Shown here piece by piece: positions 43,899-51,840 of a stretch of 64,000 nucleotides of DNA. This DNA comes from Achromobacter veterisilvae (GTDB lineage Bacteria; Pseudomonadota; Gammaproteobacteria; Burkholderiales; Burkholderiaceae_B). The notes beneath the pieces were generated by a model. It had not been told where the DNA came from, ran no database searches, and worked only from the letters and a program-made list of their open reading frames with translations. The stretch is from positions 62,001-126,000 of the forward strand of contig NZ_UFQC01000012.1 of the NCBI RefSeq assembly GCF_900496975.1, read 5' to 3'. A program made the position numbers and the translations under genes. Position 1 is the first letter of the stretch. Every line of letters starts with the position of its first letter.

Positions 43899-44405
43899 TC
43901 AGTGCGGCGCATGATTCTGCAACCTGTCCCGGAGATGCCGCACGGCCCGGATCATATATTTTTCGACCATATTCACCGAGATGCCGAGTTTTTGCGCGAT
44001 TTCTTCCTGGGTATACCCTTCGAGCCGATGCCACAGGAAAACCTGCCGGCACTTGAGCGGCAGCTCCGCCAGCCCTGCTTTCAGCGAAGCCAATAACTGC
44101 GAGGTGCGCGCCGCGGCATCGGGATCGGTGAGCAGTGGATGCTCGCCTTCGTCCAGCTCGTGCAGCGGCACCAGTTCGAGCAGCTTGGACTGCCGATGCG
44201 TGTCGATCAGCCGATTATGCACGCTGCGATGCAGGTAGGCGCGCGGATTGACCAGGGCGCCCGTATCGGTTTCGAGCACCCGCACGATAGCATCATGCGT
44301 CGCATCCTCGGCGTCGTGGTAATTGCCGGTGCGCCGCGCCCATGCGCCGATCAGCTCGCCGTAATGGGCGAGCCAGCTTTTCTTGGACTCCGGGGAGCGG
44401 GACAT
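43899..44405 (-). CDS. fecI: ECF RNA polymerase sigma factor, FecI type, second system
   Basis: This 168-residue sigma factor has region 2 (YHDAEDATHDAIVRVLE, PRAYLHRSVHNRLIDTHR) and region 4 (LPLKCRQVFLWHRLEGYTQ, EEIAQKLGISVNMVEKYMIRAV). It is only moderately similar to the FecI at 2.2 kb, so the two systems probably recognise different receptor promoters. The ATG at 44405 gives the normal family length. A Fur box lies 43 bp upstream, so it should be induced by iron limitation. Confidence 0.9.
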   Translation of the reverse strand: MSRSPESKKSWLAHYGELIGAWARRTGNYHDAEDATHDAIVRVLETDTGALVNPRAYLHRSVHNRLIDTHRQSKLLELVPLHELDEGEHPLLTDPDAAARTSQLLASLKAGLAELPLKCRQVFLWHRLEGYTQEEIAQKLGISVNMVEKYMIRAVRHLRDRLQNHAPH

Positions 44406-44447
44406 CGGGAAATTTCAGGCAGGCATGCGCACCAAAGGCGGTATGTT

Positions 44448-44466
44448 AGCAATAATTCTCATTCGC
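44448..44466 (-). promoter_or_regulatory. Fur box upstream of the second fecI gene
   Basis: Reading the minus strand from 44466, GCGAATGAGAATTATTGC matches about 13 of 19 positions of the Fur consensus GATAATGATAATCATTATC. TGCTAACAT directly downstream has the shape of an extended -10 (TGnTAnnAT), so Fur would overlap the promoter as it does for the first system. Confidence 0.6.
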
Positions 44467-44813
44467 GAGGAGATTTCGGACTTCGCGGTGGATTCGTATT
44501 GGAGCGTGGTGCGACTTGTGCGAATCGGGGCCTGCGATGGCGACCTCGTTATCTTCGAGGTTTACCTGGCGAAGCGGGGACCGTCCGTGAAATGACGCAG
44601 ACCGCAGGCTGGTGTACTTGGTGTTTGGACCAAGCAGGTCAAACGTCCGAATGGCTGTCGCCCGAAATTCATTTTCTTTGCATCCATCCCCTGAACATCT
44701 TCGCCTAAACGTACCCAATGTGATTTTCACAAGAGCGGCTACGGCAGGCTGTAGTTCGACTAGTCATGAAGCAATGTGTAAACTTGTGACATTTATTTAC
44801 ACAGGGGTTGGGC
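44467..44813. other. Left flank of low-GC island; no gene seen; GTGTAAA/TTTACAC inverted repeat before the first island gene
   Basis: Base composition drops in this stretch and no convincing gene is present. GTGTAAA (44776-44782) and TTTACAC (44796-44802) form a 7-bp inverted repeat with a 13-bp AT-rich spacer. It ends 11 bp before the first island ATG, with AGGGG in between as ribosome-binding site. That placement fits an operator or a leader hairpin controlling the island. No tRNA, integrase or attachment-site duplication was found. Confidence 0.45.
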
Positions 44814-46442
44814 ATGGCTCTGTTCGGGAAGAAATTTAGTGTCAACTCTTTGAAAGACGCTGTAGGTTCAGCAAAAGAAAAGCTAGAAGCCGGTGCCAGT
44901 TCATTAAAGGATGCTGCAAGTGCCCTGGGTGAAAAGGCTATGGACGTATCCGCCAATGCAATTAGCGCCGTGCGGGAATTCGACTACGAGGAAGCCCAGC
45001 GTAAATCCAAAGCGACTGCCATCGGATTGGCCAACAGCGCGAGGGACATGACTGATAAGGTTGTGGACACTGTTCGCGAGTTTGACTTTGACGACGCCAA
45101 AGACTCTGCCCGCAACTTTTCCAAGGAGTCCGCCAGCAAGCTCCAACAGTATTTTCGTGGCACATTCGAAGTAGACAAATCTACTTTCCAGATGGTCCAA
45201 GACATTCGTGGCCGCCTGCCTACGCCGGCGAAATCCATGGACGAAATTTACGATCAGTGTCGCAACGAAGCCGCGCGTCGTGCGATCGCCGCGTTTATGC
45301 TGGGCGACATCCTGGACCAACAAAGCCAAGCCAAATACGACAAGCTCACAGACAGCTACGATTTCTACCGTAAAGACCGCTATGAGCATATGGGTGATTA
45401 TGGCGGCATGAAGCCTTCGAAGGATACGCCAGACGGCACGGTGTTCGCCAATGGCTACAACCCTGATGAGCCGTTGGTCTATGAGCGCGATAGGGGCAAT
45501 ACGGTGACTGTTGATCACGTCACATCCCGCAAAGAGATCTTTGCGGATACGCTGCTCAAGATTGGCCTGACCGATGAACAGTTCGGGGCCGTCGTGAATG
45601 ATCCGGGCAACTTGAAATACATGCACCGCAGCATCAATAGCCAAAAGAATGATCAGGATGTCTACGAGTGGCTCGATCAGAACAGCCGCCCGCATCCGAC
45701 GGACGAAGGCAAGCTCATTGTGACCATAAAAGGTAGCAAAACGGAGCACATCATCGACAAAAAGGCGGTTGACGATGCCTACGCGGAAAGCAAAGAAGTC
45801 ATCCGTGCTGGCCAAATTCAAGCCATCAAGGAAATATCCACCACGGTGGCGCTGACCGGTGCGACCATGGCCGCCCAGCAAGTCGTAGGTTTAATTGTCG
45901 TTGAGACGATTGACGTATTCATGGACGAACTAAAGCGCGTCAAGCTCGTCTCCGGCAACGGCCTTGTCAACGAGTTCACCGAGAGCAAAGAGCGGATTTC
46001 AGCGGCCTTGAGTCAACGCTTTGAAGAGCGTCAGATTTGGGAGCGAGCCAAAGCGCTCGGCATTGAAGCCGGTGTTGCGGGTGCGCTGAGCGTGATCCCG
46101 CAGATATTGATCTCACTGATCCTGAAGATGCCGGCTTTTGTGTATGCCATTATCCGTGAGAGCACCCTTAGCGTTGTGCGTAGCGTCCGTGTCTTGCTCA
46201 GCAATGACCCCGACAAGCTTGCATCGCTCCAGGTCATCCTGTTGGGCACTGCATCGGCGATTGCCGGTGTTTACGTACAGCGCGTTATCAGCCAAGGTAT
46301 CGCAAGCGTTCCTCTGCTCAACAAGTTCAACCCTCAGGTGTCGGGCATTCTATCCGGAATGATGATCACCGCTATTCCCTTGGCAGCCATCTATACTTTT
46401 GATCAAAACAAAAAGGCGTTGATACTGAAACTAAAGGGCTAG
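44814..46442 (+). CDS. Membrane protein with amphipathic repeats and HNH-nuclease-like motif, function unknown
   Basis: The ATG at 44814 (AGGGG 6 bp upstream) opens 542 residues; a TTG two codons earlier is the alternative. Residues 1-115 are Ala/Lys/Glu/Asp-rich amphipathic helix, with a 34-residue internal repeat (AVREFDYEEA at 52 and TVREFDFDDA at 86). Residues 228-280 carry Asp234-His235 (TVDHVTSRK), Asn266-Leu (PGNLKYMH) and His271-x3-Asn275-x2-Lys278 (HRSINSQKND), the spacing pattern of HNH/beta-beta-alpha-metal nucleases. Residues about 345-365, 416-450, 472-490 and 508-528 are hydrophobic, probably membrane helices. A nuclease-like domain tied to a membrane region recalls toxin or anti-phage effectors, but no known family is recognised. 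Low GC against neighbours suggests transfer. Confidence 0.6.
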   Translation: MALFGKKFSVNSLKDAVGSAKEKLEAGASSLKDAASALGEKAMDVSANAISAVREFDYEEAQRKSKATAIGLANSARDMTDKVVDTVREFDFDDAKDSARNFSKESASKLQQYFRGTFEVDKSTFQMVQDIRGRLPTPAKSMDEIYDQCRNEAARRAIAAFMLGDILDQQSQAKYDKLTDSYDFYRKDRYEHMGDYGGMKPSKDTPDGTVFANGYNPDEPLVYERDRGNTVTVDHVTSRKEIFADTLLKIGLTDEQFGAVVNDPGNLKYMHRSINSQKNDQDVYEWLDQNSRPHPTDEGKLIVTIKGSKTEHIIDKKAVDDAYAESKEVIRAGQIQAIKEISTTVALTGATMAAQQVVGLIVVETIDVFMDELKRVKLVSGNGLVNEFTESKERISAALSQRFEERQIWERAKALGIEAGVAGALSVIPQILISLILKMPAFVYAIIRESTLSVVRSVRVLLSNDPDKLASLQVILLGTASAIAGVYVQRVISQGIASVPLLNKFNPQVSGILSGMMITAIPLAAIYTFDQNKKALILKLKG

Positions 46443-46567
46443 ATGGGTTCCGGTTTACGCCGTAGCGAAGCACGGGGGAAAAAATTTTGACGCCCTTTTT
46501 CCGTAGCAAAATTTAACCCGAGGCTATGACGTAAGAAACCAAAGTCTCGAACGCAAAGAAAGTCGCA

Positions 46568-47920
46568 ATGGAAAATACTTCGGAGTTTGATAGTGCGAGT
46601 AGCGCAGCCGCAGGCGTATACCGTCAGAATGCCTTCTACTATCGAATGGATAGTATGTTTGACCTTGATCCTGACGAGGGCGACCCACTTCCTTCAGCCG
46701 TTCCGTTTCATGCCCATGAGTACGTTCATTTCCTGCACAATGCATCGACGACCGCTGGTAATGCGTACTTAGTGTCGAATCTGATTTTACTGAGAGCGTT
46801 GGCCGCCGGAACGAACGAGTTTGGTCATTTTCTCGGACCCGGCACACTGAAACCCGATCAACTCGCGTTTCTGAATTTCGTGGGAGGAGTGATACACGGC
46901 CAGCTTGGCGCTACCTCGTCAAAGAAACTGGGAAGCAATACTGACATTCAAGCGTGGGAATGCAGCGCCGCGCAAATTGAAACAACAGAACTGGGGACCA
47001 GTGTTCACTCGACTTTCGTTGCGGACGACGGGACTGGCGCGAAGAAATTTGAACGCATAGCAATTGGCCTCAGCTTCGTAACAGAGGGTGTCGCATATGA
47101 AATCGATCGCGAGATGCGCAGATTAGGCGGTGTATCGGTGGACCGATTGGATGAGGGAACCAGAGTATTTCCCTATCTCGCATACCGCTTGCTAGTCCGA
47201 AATTGGTCAAAGCGAGACCTGGCGGCCAGGGACTACATAGCCATTGGAATCTCTGCGTTACATTCCAATGCAGCGGGGTATGGGTTGGCGGAGATTTGTC
47301 GACGGCTGAAGGAAACGACGGTACCCGTTGATGAAGTCCTCGATCTCGCTCGATCACAGTGGGATAAAGTCCGCAGCAATGTACTCGATCAAATGCGTCA
47401 GCAACAGATCGACCTTGACCCAGGCGATGTGATTTGGTCAGCCATGGGAGAGTACATGGCGCTCGTCGAGGCCGGGGCGCGGCTGCGGCGAAACCGTTGG
47501 GCACCCGAATTGGAATTTTTATCTGAGATCATGACTGTCGACGGCTTCAAAAAGGCTGTAGGCACTATGCTCGACTGTCTTGTTATTCAGGGCAAACCCG
47601 ACAACGCACACGATATGTACTGGCATGGCCCAAATGTCGTCGCGCGGACCGAAAAAAAGAAACAGCGTCTGGGTGCATTGCAATCAGCGTTGCATTTTAG
47701 TCAATTACACATCAGCGCCGATGGAGCTATTCACGCGACCGAAGCTCTTCCTTCAACAAAGTGCCCTTTCGCCGGAGGCTGCGGCGTAGAACTCTGGGAG
47801 CGCTTCCCTCAAGAGTGTAGGTCCCGCCCGTGGATGCGTGTTCTAGCAACGTCAACCAAAGAAAAAGGCTGTTGGTATGTAACCGGCGTGAAAGCGCTTC
47901 AATACGCATCCCGGAGTTAA
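46568..47920 (+). CDS. HExxH putative zinc metalloprotease, function unknown
   Basis: This 450-residue protein has no signal peptide or membrane span. His50-Glu51-x-x-His54 (FHAHEYVHFLHN) is a zinc-protease motif. Glu173 in FVTEGVAYEID, 119 residues later, resembles the third ligand of gluzincins (NEGxA pattern), which makes a metalloprotease fold likely. A C-terminal Cys group (TKCPFAGGCGVELWERF...EC) may bind a second metal. I recognise no named family. It lies 125 bp after the HNH-like membrane gene in the same direction and shares its low GC content, so the two may be a functional pair, with the protease possibly activating or disarming the membrane protein. That pairing is inference. Confidence 0.6.
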   Translation: MENTSEFDSASSAAAGVYRQNAFYYRMDSMFDLDPDEGDPLPSAVPFHAHEYVHFLHNASTTAGNAYLVSNLILLRALAAGTNEFGHFLGPGTLKPDQLAFLNFVGGVIHGQLGATSSKKLGSNTDIQAWECSAAQIETTELGTSVHSTFVADDGTGAKKFERIAIGLSFVTEGVAYEIDREMRRLGGVSVDRLDEGTRVFPYLAYRLLVRNWSKRDLAARDYIAIGISALHSNAAGYGLAEICRRLKETTVPVDEVLDLARSQWDKVRSNVLDQMRQQQIDLDPGDVIWSAMGEYMALVEAGARLRRNRWAPELEFLSEIMTVDGFKKAVGTMLDCLVIQGKPDNAHDMYWHGPNVVARTEKKKQRLGALQSALHFSQLHISADGAIHATEALPSTKCPFAGGCGVELWERFPQECRSRPWMRVLATSTKEKGCWYVTGVKALQYASRS

Positions 47921-48231
47921 ACGACTGTCATACCGTGCCCAGCAGTGAAATGAGCCTTTAACTAAGTTCCGAAGGTCGCGATTTTCCATACACCTAGGCT
48001 GATATTGATCGGTCCAATTTCTAGGATGGAAGCTTATACTGATTGTTTAATGCGTACCTCGCTGAAGATCAGCCAAGAATCCGTCGTGCGACGGTCTGTG
48101 GCGGCTATTTTCGCTTCTCCAAGTAACCGGTTACACCCGAGGCTCAAAAGGACCCGCATTCTGCGGTCCGCTTGCCTTGTCCGATACGGTGTCAATCGGC
48201 GCCTTCCGTTCAAACTCTTAAGAAAGTTCTC
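47921..48231. other. 311-bp island spacer with several small palindromes; no gene assigned
   Basis: Between the HExxH gene and the small downstream gene lie three self-complementary sites: CCGTCGTGCGACGG (48081-48094), the perfect 12-mer GTAACCGGTTAC (48123-48134) and GGACCCGC-ATTCT-GCGGTCC (48150-48169, one bulge). A TTG-started reading frame from 48005 crosses the region but overlaps the next gene in another frame and has no recognisable domain. Transcription signals or an RNA element are possible. Confidence 0.4.
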
Positions 48232-48486
48232 ATGCCAGATTCAACTTCGATCACAGTCCTCGATCAGGCTATCGCTGAACATAAGTTTCGCCCCAAAGGT
48301 ATCAAGATTGGGCAAGATTTGTGGAGTGCCTTAAACGCCGCAGATCGCATCAAGTGGAAGCGAGGCTATTTAGAAGGGATGGTAGATTCCCACATCGACT
48401 TTCCCGTCCTTGACGAAAATATTTTTGTCCATGTGTCTCCTGAGCTCGATGGCCATGGATACGACTTGCCGCAAGGAGCTGAGTAG
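48232..48486 (+). CDS. Small hypothetical protein, 84 residues
   Basis: The ATG at 48232 follows AAGAAAG and opens 84 residues. The composition is that of a folded globular protein: RPKGIKIGQDLWSALNAADR, then IKWKRGYLEGMVDSHIDFP and ENIFVHVSPELDGHGYDLP, with alternating hydrophobics and two Trp. No signal peptide, span or known motif. The reading frame has normal codon texture for the island. It may belong with the HExxH and HNH-like genes or be independent, since 311 bp and several palindromes separate it from them. Confidence 0.5.
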   Translation: MPDSTSITVLDQAIAEHKFRPKGIKIGQDLWSALNAADRIKWKRGYLEGMVDSHIDFPVLDENIFVHVSPELDGHGYDLPQGAE

Positions 48487-48630
48487 TGGGCGAAGGGGCG
48501 GTAGTGCCGTAGGTGAGGGCCGTATCTCGCCCTTCATACCCGTGGAGTGCTTTCGGCAGCCACTTAATTTATTCCTTTGCTGATTGTCCACAACGGGCCA
48601 TAAGCAAGCCCAAACCAACCTCCCCCGGCC

Positions 48631-49056
48631 TCACAGCGCCTTGAAGGTCTTCAGATGGATGCTGGTCTCGGTGGCGGCGATGCCCTTGAGCGTGCGCAGG
48701 CGGTCCAGCACTTCGGAGAGCTGGTCGATGGTCGGGACGCGCAGCTCGGCCAGCAGGTCCCAGCGGCCATTGGTGTCGTGCAGGCCCGCCACGCTGGGCT
48801 CGCCCATCAGCAGGTTCACGATCTTGCGCGTCTCATGGCCTTCCACGGCGATGCTCATCCAGGCGACGATGTCCTCGGTCTGGGCTTCCGGGCGCAGGCG
48901 CACGGTATAGCCGAGGATGACGCCGCGCTCTTCCAGTTTCTGGATGCGGTTGTCGATGGTGCCGCGCGAGACGTCCAGTTTCTTCGCCAGCGTGGCGACG
49001 GACATGCGGGCGTCGGCGCGCAACAGGCCGAGCAGGTTCCGATCTAGCGTGTCCAT
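48631..49056 (-). CDS. Lrp/AsnC-family transcriptional regulator
   Basis: This 141-residue protein starts MDTLDRNLLGLLRADARMSVATLAKKLDVSRGTIDNRIQKLEERG, the AsnC-type helix-turn-helix. The C-terminal RAM ligand-binding domain follows (IVAWMSIAVEGHETRKIVNLL, GLHDTNGRWDLLAELRVPT). It is divergent from ornithine cyclodeaminase, with 124 bp between. Such regulators respond to amino acids, so it probably induces the cyclodeaminase with ornithine, arginine or a related ligand. No exact operator is assigned in the AT-rich promoter region. Confidence 0.9.
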   Translation of the reverse strand: MDTLDRNLLGLLRADARMSVATLAKKLDVSRGTIDNRIQKLEERGVILGYTVRLRPEAQTEDIVAWMSIAVEGHETRKIVNLLMGEPSVAGLHDTNGRWDLLAELRVPTIDQLSEVLDRLRTLKGIAATETSIHLKTFKAL

Positions 49057-49180
49057 TGTGAAAAGTGCTATTTATTGCTGTCAGAATGCCAGGATCTTAG
49101 CGTTTTGTGTGGATTGTTGTCACTAGGAATTGGTTTGCCCGTCCGCCAGAATTTCCTTTCCATAACTCGGGGAGAAATAA

Positions 49181-50230
49181 ATGACGACGCTGCTTTCCAC
49201 TTCCGATGTCGCGAAGATCGTGGCCCAGCAAGGCCCGGAACAGGTCTTTTCCAGTTTGCTGGATTATGTGCTGTCGGACTTTCTTCGATGGCAGGAATTC
49301 GACAAGAGCGCGCGGGTGGCCAGCCATTCCCGGACTGGCGTGATCGAACTGATGCCCACCGCCGACAGCGAGTTCTACAGCTTCAAGTACGTGAACGGCC
49401 ATCCCGGCAATCCGCAGGCCGGGCTGTCCACCGTGATGGCTTTCGGCGCGCTGGCGCGGGTCGCGACGGGAGAGCCGCTGCTGATCAGCGAGCTGACGCT
49501 CACCACCGCGCTGCGCACGGCCGTGACGTCGGCGCTGGCGGCGCGCGCGCTGGCCAGGCCGGATTCGCGCACGATGGCGCTGATCGGCAACGGCGCGCAG
49601 AGCGAATTCCAGGCGCTCGCCTTCCACTACATCCTGGGCATCGATACGCTGCACGTCTATGACGTGGACGCAGGCGCCACACGCAAGCTTGAAAGCAATC
49701 TGGCTTCGGTGCCCGGCTTGCGCGTGGTGCGCTTCGGCAGCACGGCGGAGGCCGTCAAGGGCGCGGACATCGTCACCACGGTGACGGCCGACAAGGCCTA
49801 CGCCACCATCCTGACCCCGGACATGGTCGAGCCCGGCATGCACGTCAATGCCGTGGGCGGCGACTGCCCGGGCAAGACCGAATTGCACGCGGACGTGTTG
49901 CGCGCGGGATCGGTGTTCGTGGAATACGAACCGCAGACGCGCATCGAGGGCGATTTGCAGCAGATGCCGGCCGATTTCGCGGTGACGGAACTGTGGCGGG
50001 TGCTGACGGGGCAAAGCGAGGGCCGCCGGCGCGCCGGGGACGTGACCATCTTCGATTCGGTGGGCTTCGCGCTGGAGGACTTCTCGGCGCTGCGCTGGCT
50101 GCGCGACACCGCCATGCGGCACGGCATCGGCACCCGCATCGAGGTGGCGCCGCGGATGGCCGATCCGAAGAACCTGTTCGGCGTCGTGCCCACGGCTCGG
50201 GCCGTCCAGCCCGCCCTGGCCCGCGGATAA
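49181..50230 (+). CDS. ocd: Ornithine cyclodeaminase
   Basis: This 349-residue protein has the length and blocks of bacterial ornithine cyclodeaminase: WQEFDKSARVASHSRTGVIELMPTAD, FYSFKYVNGHPGNPQAGLSTVMAFG, the NAD-binding loop MALIGNGAQSEFQALAFH and HVNAVGGDCPGKTELHADVL, with an Asp in the latter as in the catalytic site. It converts L-ornithine to L-proline and ammonia. GGGGAGA precedes the ATG. The divergent Lrp-type regulator supports amino-acid induction. It is clearly longer than, and different from, the 315-residue homologue at 36 kb. Confidence 0.9.
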   Translation: MTTLLSTSDVAKIVAQQGPEQVFSSLLDYVLSDFLRWQEFDKSARVASHSRTGVIELMPTADSEFYSFKYVNGHPGNPQAGLSTVMAFGALARVATGEPLLISELTLTTALRTAVTSALAARALARPDSRTMALIGNGAQSEFQALAFHYILGIDTLHVYDVDAGATRKLESNLASVPGLRVVRFGSTAEAVKGADIVTTVTADKAYATILTPDMVEPGMHVNAVGGDCPGKTELHADVLRAGSVFVEYEPQTRIEGDLQQMPADFAVTELWRVLTGQSEGRRRAGDVTIFDSVGFALEDFSALRWLRDTAMRHGIGTRIEVAPRMADPKNLFGVVPTARAVQPALARG

Positions 50231-50311
50231 GGTTCCGGGCCGGCGGGCCGGAACGCGCAGTGCGCAGGCGGCGTAAGCGCCGGCCGGGAGGCCGCGCCTG
50301 CGCCGGGACGA

Positions 50312-50524
50312 TCAGGCGCGGGGCGGCGTTTCAACCGGCGGCGTGCCGTCATGGAACAGCGATTTCAATTGTGTGCGCAGCTCCGGCGTATCCGCGTGCT
50401 TGTGCACCGTGGTCGCATGCTGCACGGCCGCTTCCAGTAGTTCGCCTTCGGAATCCGCCGCCAGGGCCACCGAGCAATTCATTTCGCTGGGGTATTCGCG
50501 GCAATCGATGTATTTGCGTGTCAT
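50312..50524 (-). CDS. DUF1059 family small protein
   Basis: This 70-residue protein begins MTRKYIDCREYPSEMNCSVAL, and continues with SEGELLEAAVQHATTVHKH and DTPELRTQLKSLF, which is the whole DUF1059 signature. The two N-terminal Cys (8 and 17) are conserved in the family. Function unknown; cytoplasmic. GGAG precedes the ATG. Confidence 0.85.
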   Translation of the reverse strand: MTRKYIDCREYPSEMNCSVALAADSEGELLEAAVQHATTVHKHADTPELRTQLKSLFHDGTPPVETPPRA

Positions 50525-50655
50525 GTGCGTCTCCTTGCGCGCGGGCCCGTTGGGGGCCCGTGCAATAGAGGATCCGACGCGCGGCGTGGGACGCCCTGGC
50601 AGGTGGCGCGTCGCACCGGCCAGGGCGATGGGAAAAGTATAGATCCGGCGGGCGC

Positions 50656-51765
50656 TCAGAAGCTGACGCGCTGCTTCAGGGCCGCCGCGATCATGGCGAT
50701 GTCGATGTCCTTGCCGGGATGTTTCAGGCAGAAGTCGTACAGCACCGCCACGTAGGCATTGCCCAGCAGCTTGGTGATGGTGCCGGCGGTGGTGGCGGCG
50801 ATGGTGCCTCCCACCGCGCTGCCCGCGCCGGGGATGAACTTCAGCAGGCCGGATACGACCGAACGCCCGATCAGCGTGGCGGCGGACGCGCCCAGCGTGG
50901 AGGTCACCAGGGTGGTGATGGCGGCGGTGTCGAGTTCCATGCCGAAAGTGATGCCGATCTTGGCGATCATGCCGACCTGGATGGGCACCAGCGCAAAGGC
51001 GTCCGAGAACGGGATGGGGGCGGCGGCGGCCGACGCGGCCAGCCCCGCGGCCACGTTGACCTCTATCTCAGCCCGCTTTTTTTTTACTTCCAGCGCCTTC
51101 TTGTTGCGCGTGGACAGGGCGTTGGCGTACGCCCGCTGCTGCGCTTCCGGGATGTGCAGCGCCGTGACCTCGATGAGCTTGTCCAGGCCCATGGGCGGCA
51201 GTTCGGCGTCCAGTTCCTCGATCCATTCCGGCAGGGCTCGCACCGCCACCACCTGCTTGGCGCGCGGCAGCAGCTTGCGGGCCTCGTCGGCGAAGGCGCT
51301 GTTCTTGCGCGCCTTGGTCAGCACCGCCACTACCGGTATGCCGGCATCGGCCAGCATGCCGCACAGCTCGATCTCCGCGTCTTCCACGCGATGGCTGCTG
51401 TCCTGGATGCAGAGCCAGGCCACGTGCAGGTGCCTGTCCTGGTCGTCCGACGCGGAGCGTTCCTGGATCAGGTCCGCCAACTGCTGGCGCGAGCGCTCGT
51501 AGTCGCCGACTTCGAGGCCGCGGGTGTCGATGATGGTGAGCGGATGGCCGGGCCGGGTGAATTCCTGGGTGGACTGGGTGACGGGCTTGCCCGCGCCGGT
51601 CTTGGCCAGGTCGCCGCGGAACACGGCGTTGATCAGCGTGCTCTTGCCCACGCCGGTCTTGCCCGCGACCAGGATGTTCACGCGCCCCGCGCCGCGCGTC
51701 GCGGTGCCGATGGCGTCCGCGATCGCGTCCTGCAATTGGGGCGGGTCGTTGCGGGGTGGGCTCAT
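50656..51765 (-). CDS. Dynamin/Era-like GTPase with C-terminal DUF697-type membrane region
   Basis: This 369-residue protein has a G domain with Walker A GKTGVGKST (35-43), a TQS switch-I Thr (TQSTQEF), G3 DTRG (80-83) and G4 TKAR (150-153), where the usual NKxD is replaced. After a Lys-rich linker the C-terminal half (about 235-350) contains hydrophobic segments AAGLAASAAAAPIPFSDAFA and TTLVTSTLGASAATLIG, typical of DUF697 proteins that associate with membranes. Role unknown; related GTPases take part in envelope or stress functions. Single gene on this strand upstream of panB's end. Confidence 0.78.
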   Translation of the reverse strand: MSPPRNDPPQLQDAIADAIGTATRGAGRVNILVAGKTGVGKSTLINAVFRGDLAKTGAGKPVTQSTQEFTRPGHPLTIIDTRGLEVGDYERSRQQLADLIQERSASDDQDRHLHVAWLCIQDSSHRVEDAEIELCGMLADAGIPVVAVLTKARKNSAFADEARKLLPRAKQVVAVRALPEWIEELDAELPPMGLDKLIEVTALHIPEAQQRAYANALSTRNKKALEVKKKRAEIEVNVAAGLAASAAAAPIPFSDAFALVPIQVGMIAKIGITFGMELDTAAITTLVTSTLGASAATLIGRSVVSGLLKFIPGAGSAVGGTIAATTAGTITKLLGNAYVAVLYDFCLKHPGKDIDIAMIAAALKQRVSF

Positions 51766-51840
51766 GAGGTGTGTGCGTAGGAAGGCATGGAGACGATTCT
51801 AGCCAGAAAAGCGCGCCGCAAAGACCCGTCCCCGCGCGGT

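Noticed and set aside
48005-48334. A TTG-started 109-codon frame in the island spacer
   Set aside because: It overlaps the better-supported 84-residue gene in another frame and has Arg/Ser/Leu-rich composition and no motif.
44406-48630. Prophage or integrative element
   Set aside because: No integrase, phage structural gene, tRNA end or flanking direct repeat was found; only base composition marks the region as foreign.
51078-51088. T-run within the GTPase gene as a terminator
   Set aside because: It is the Lys-codon run of the KKKRAEI linker on the coding strand and has no preceding hairpin.
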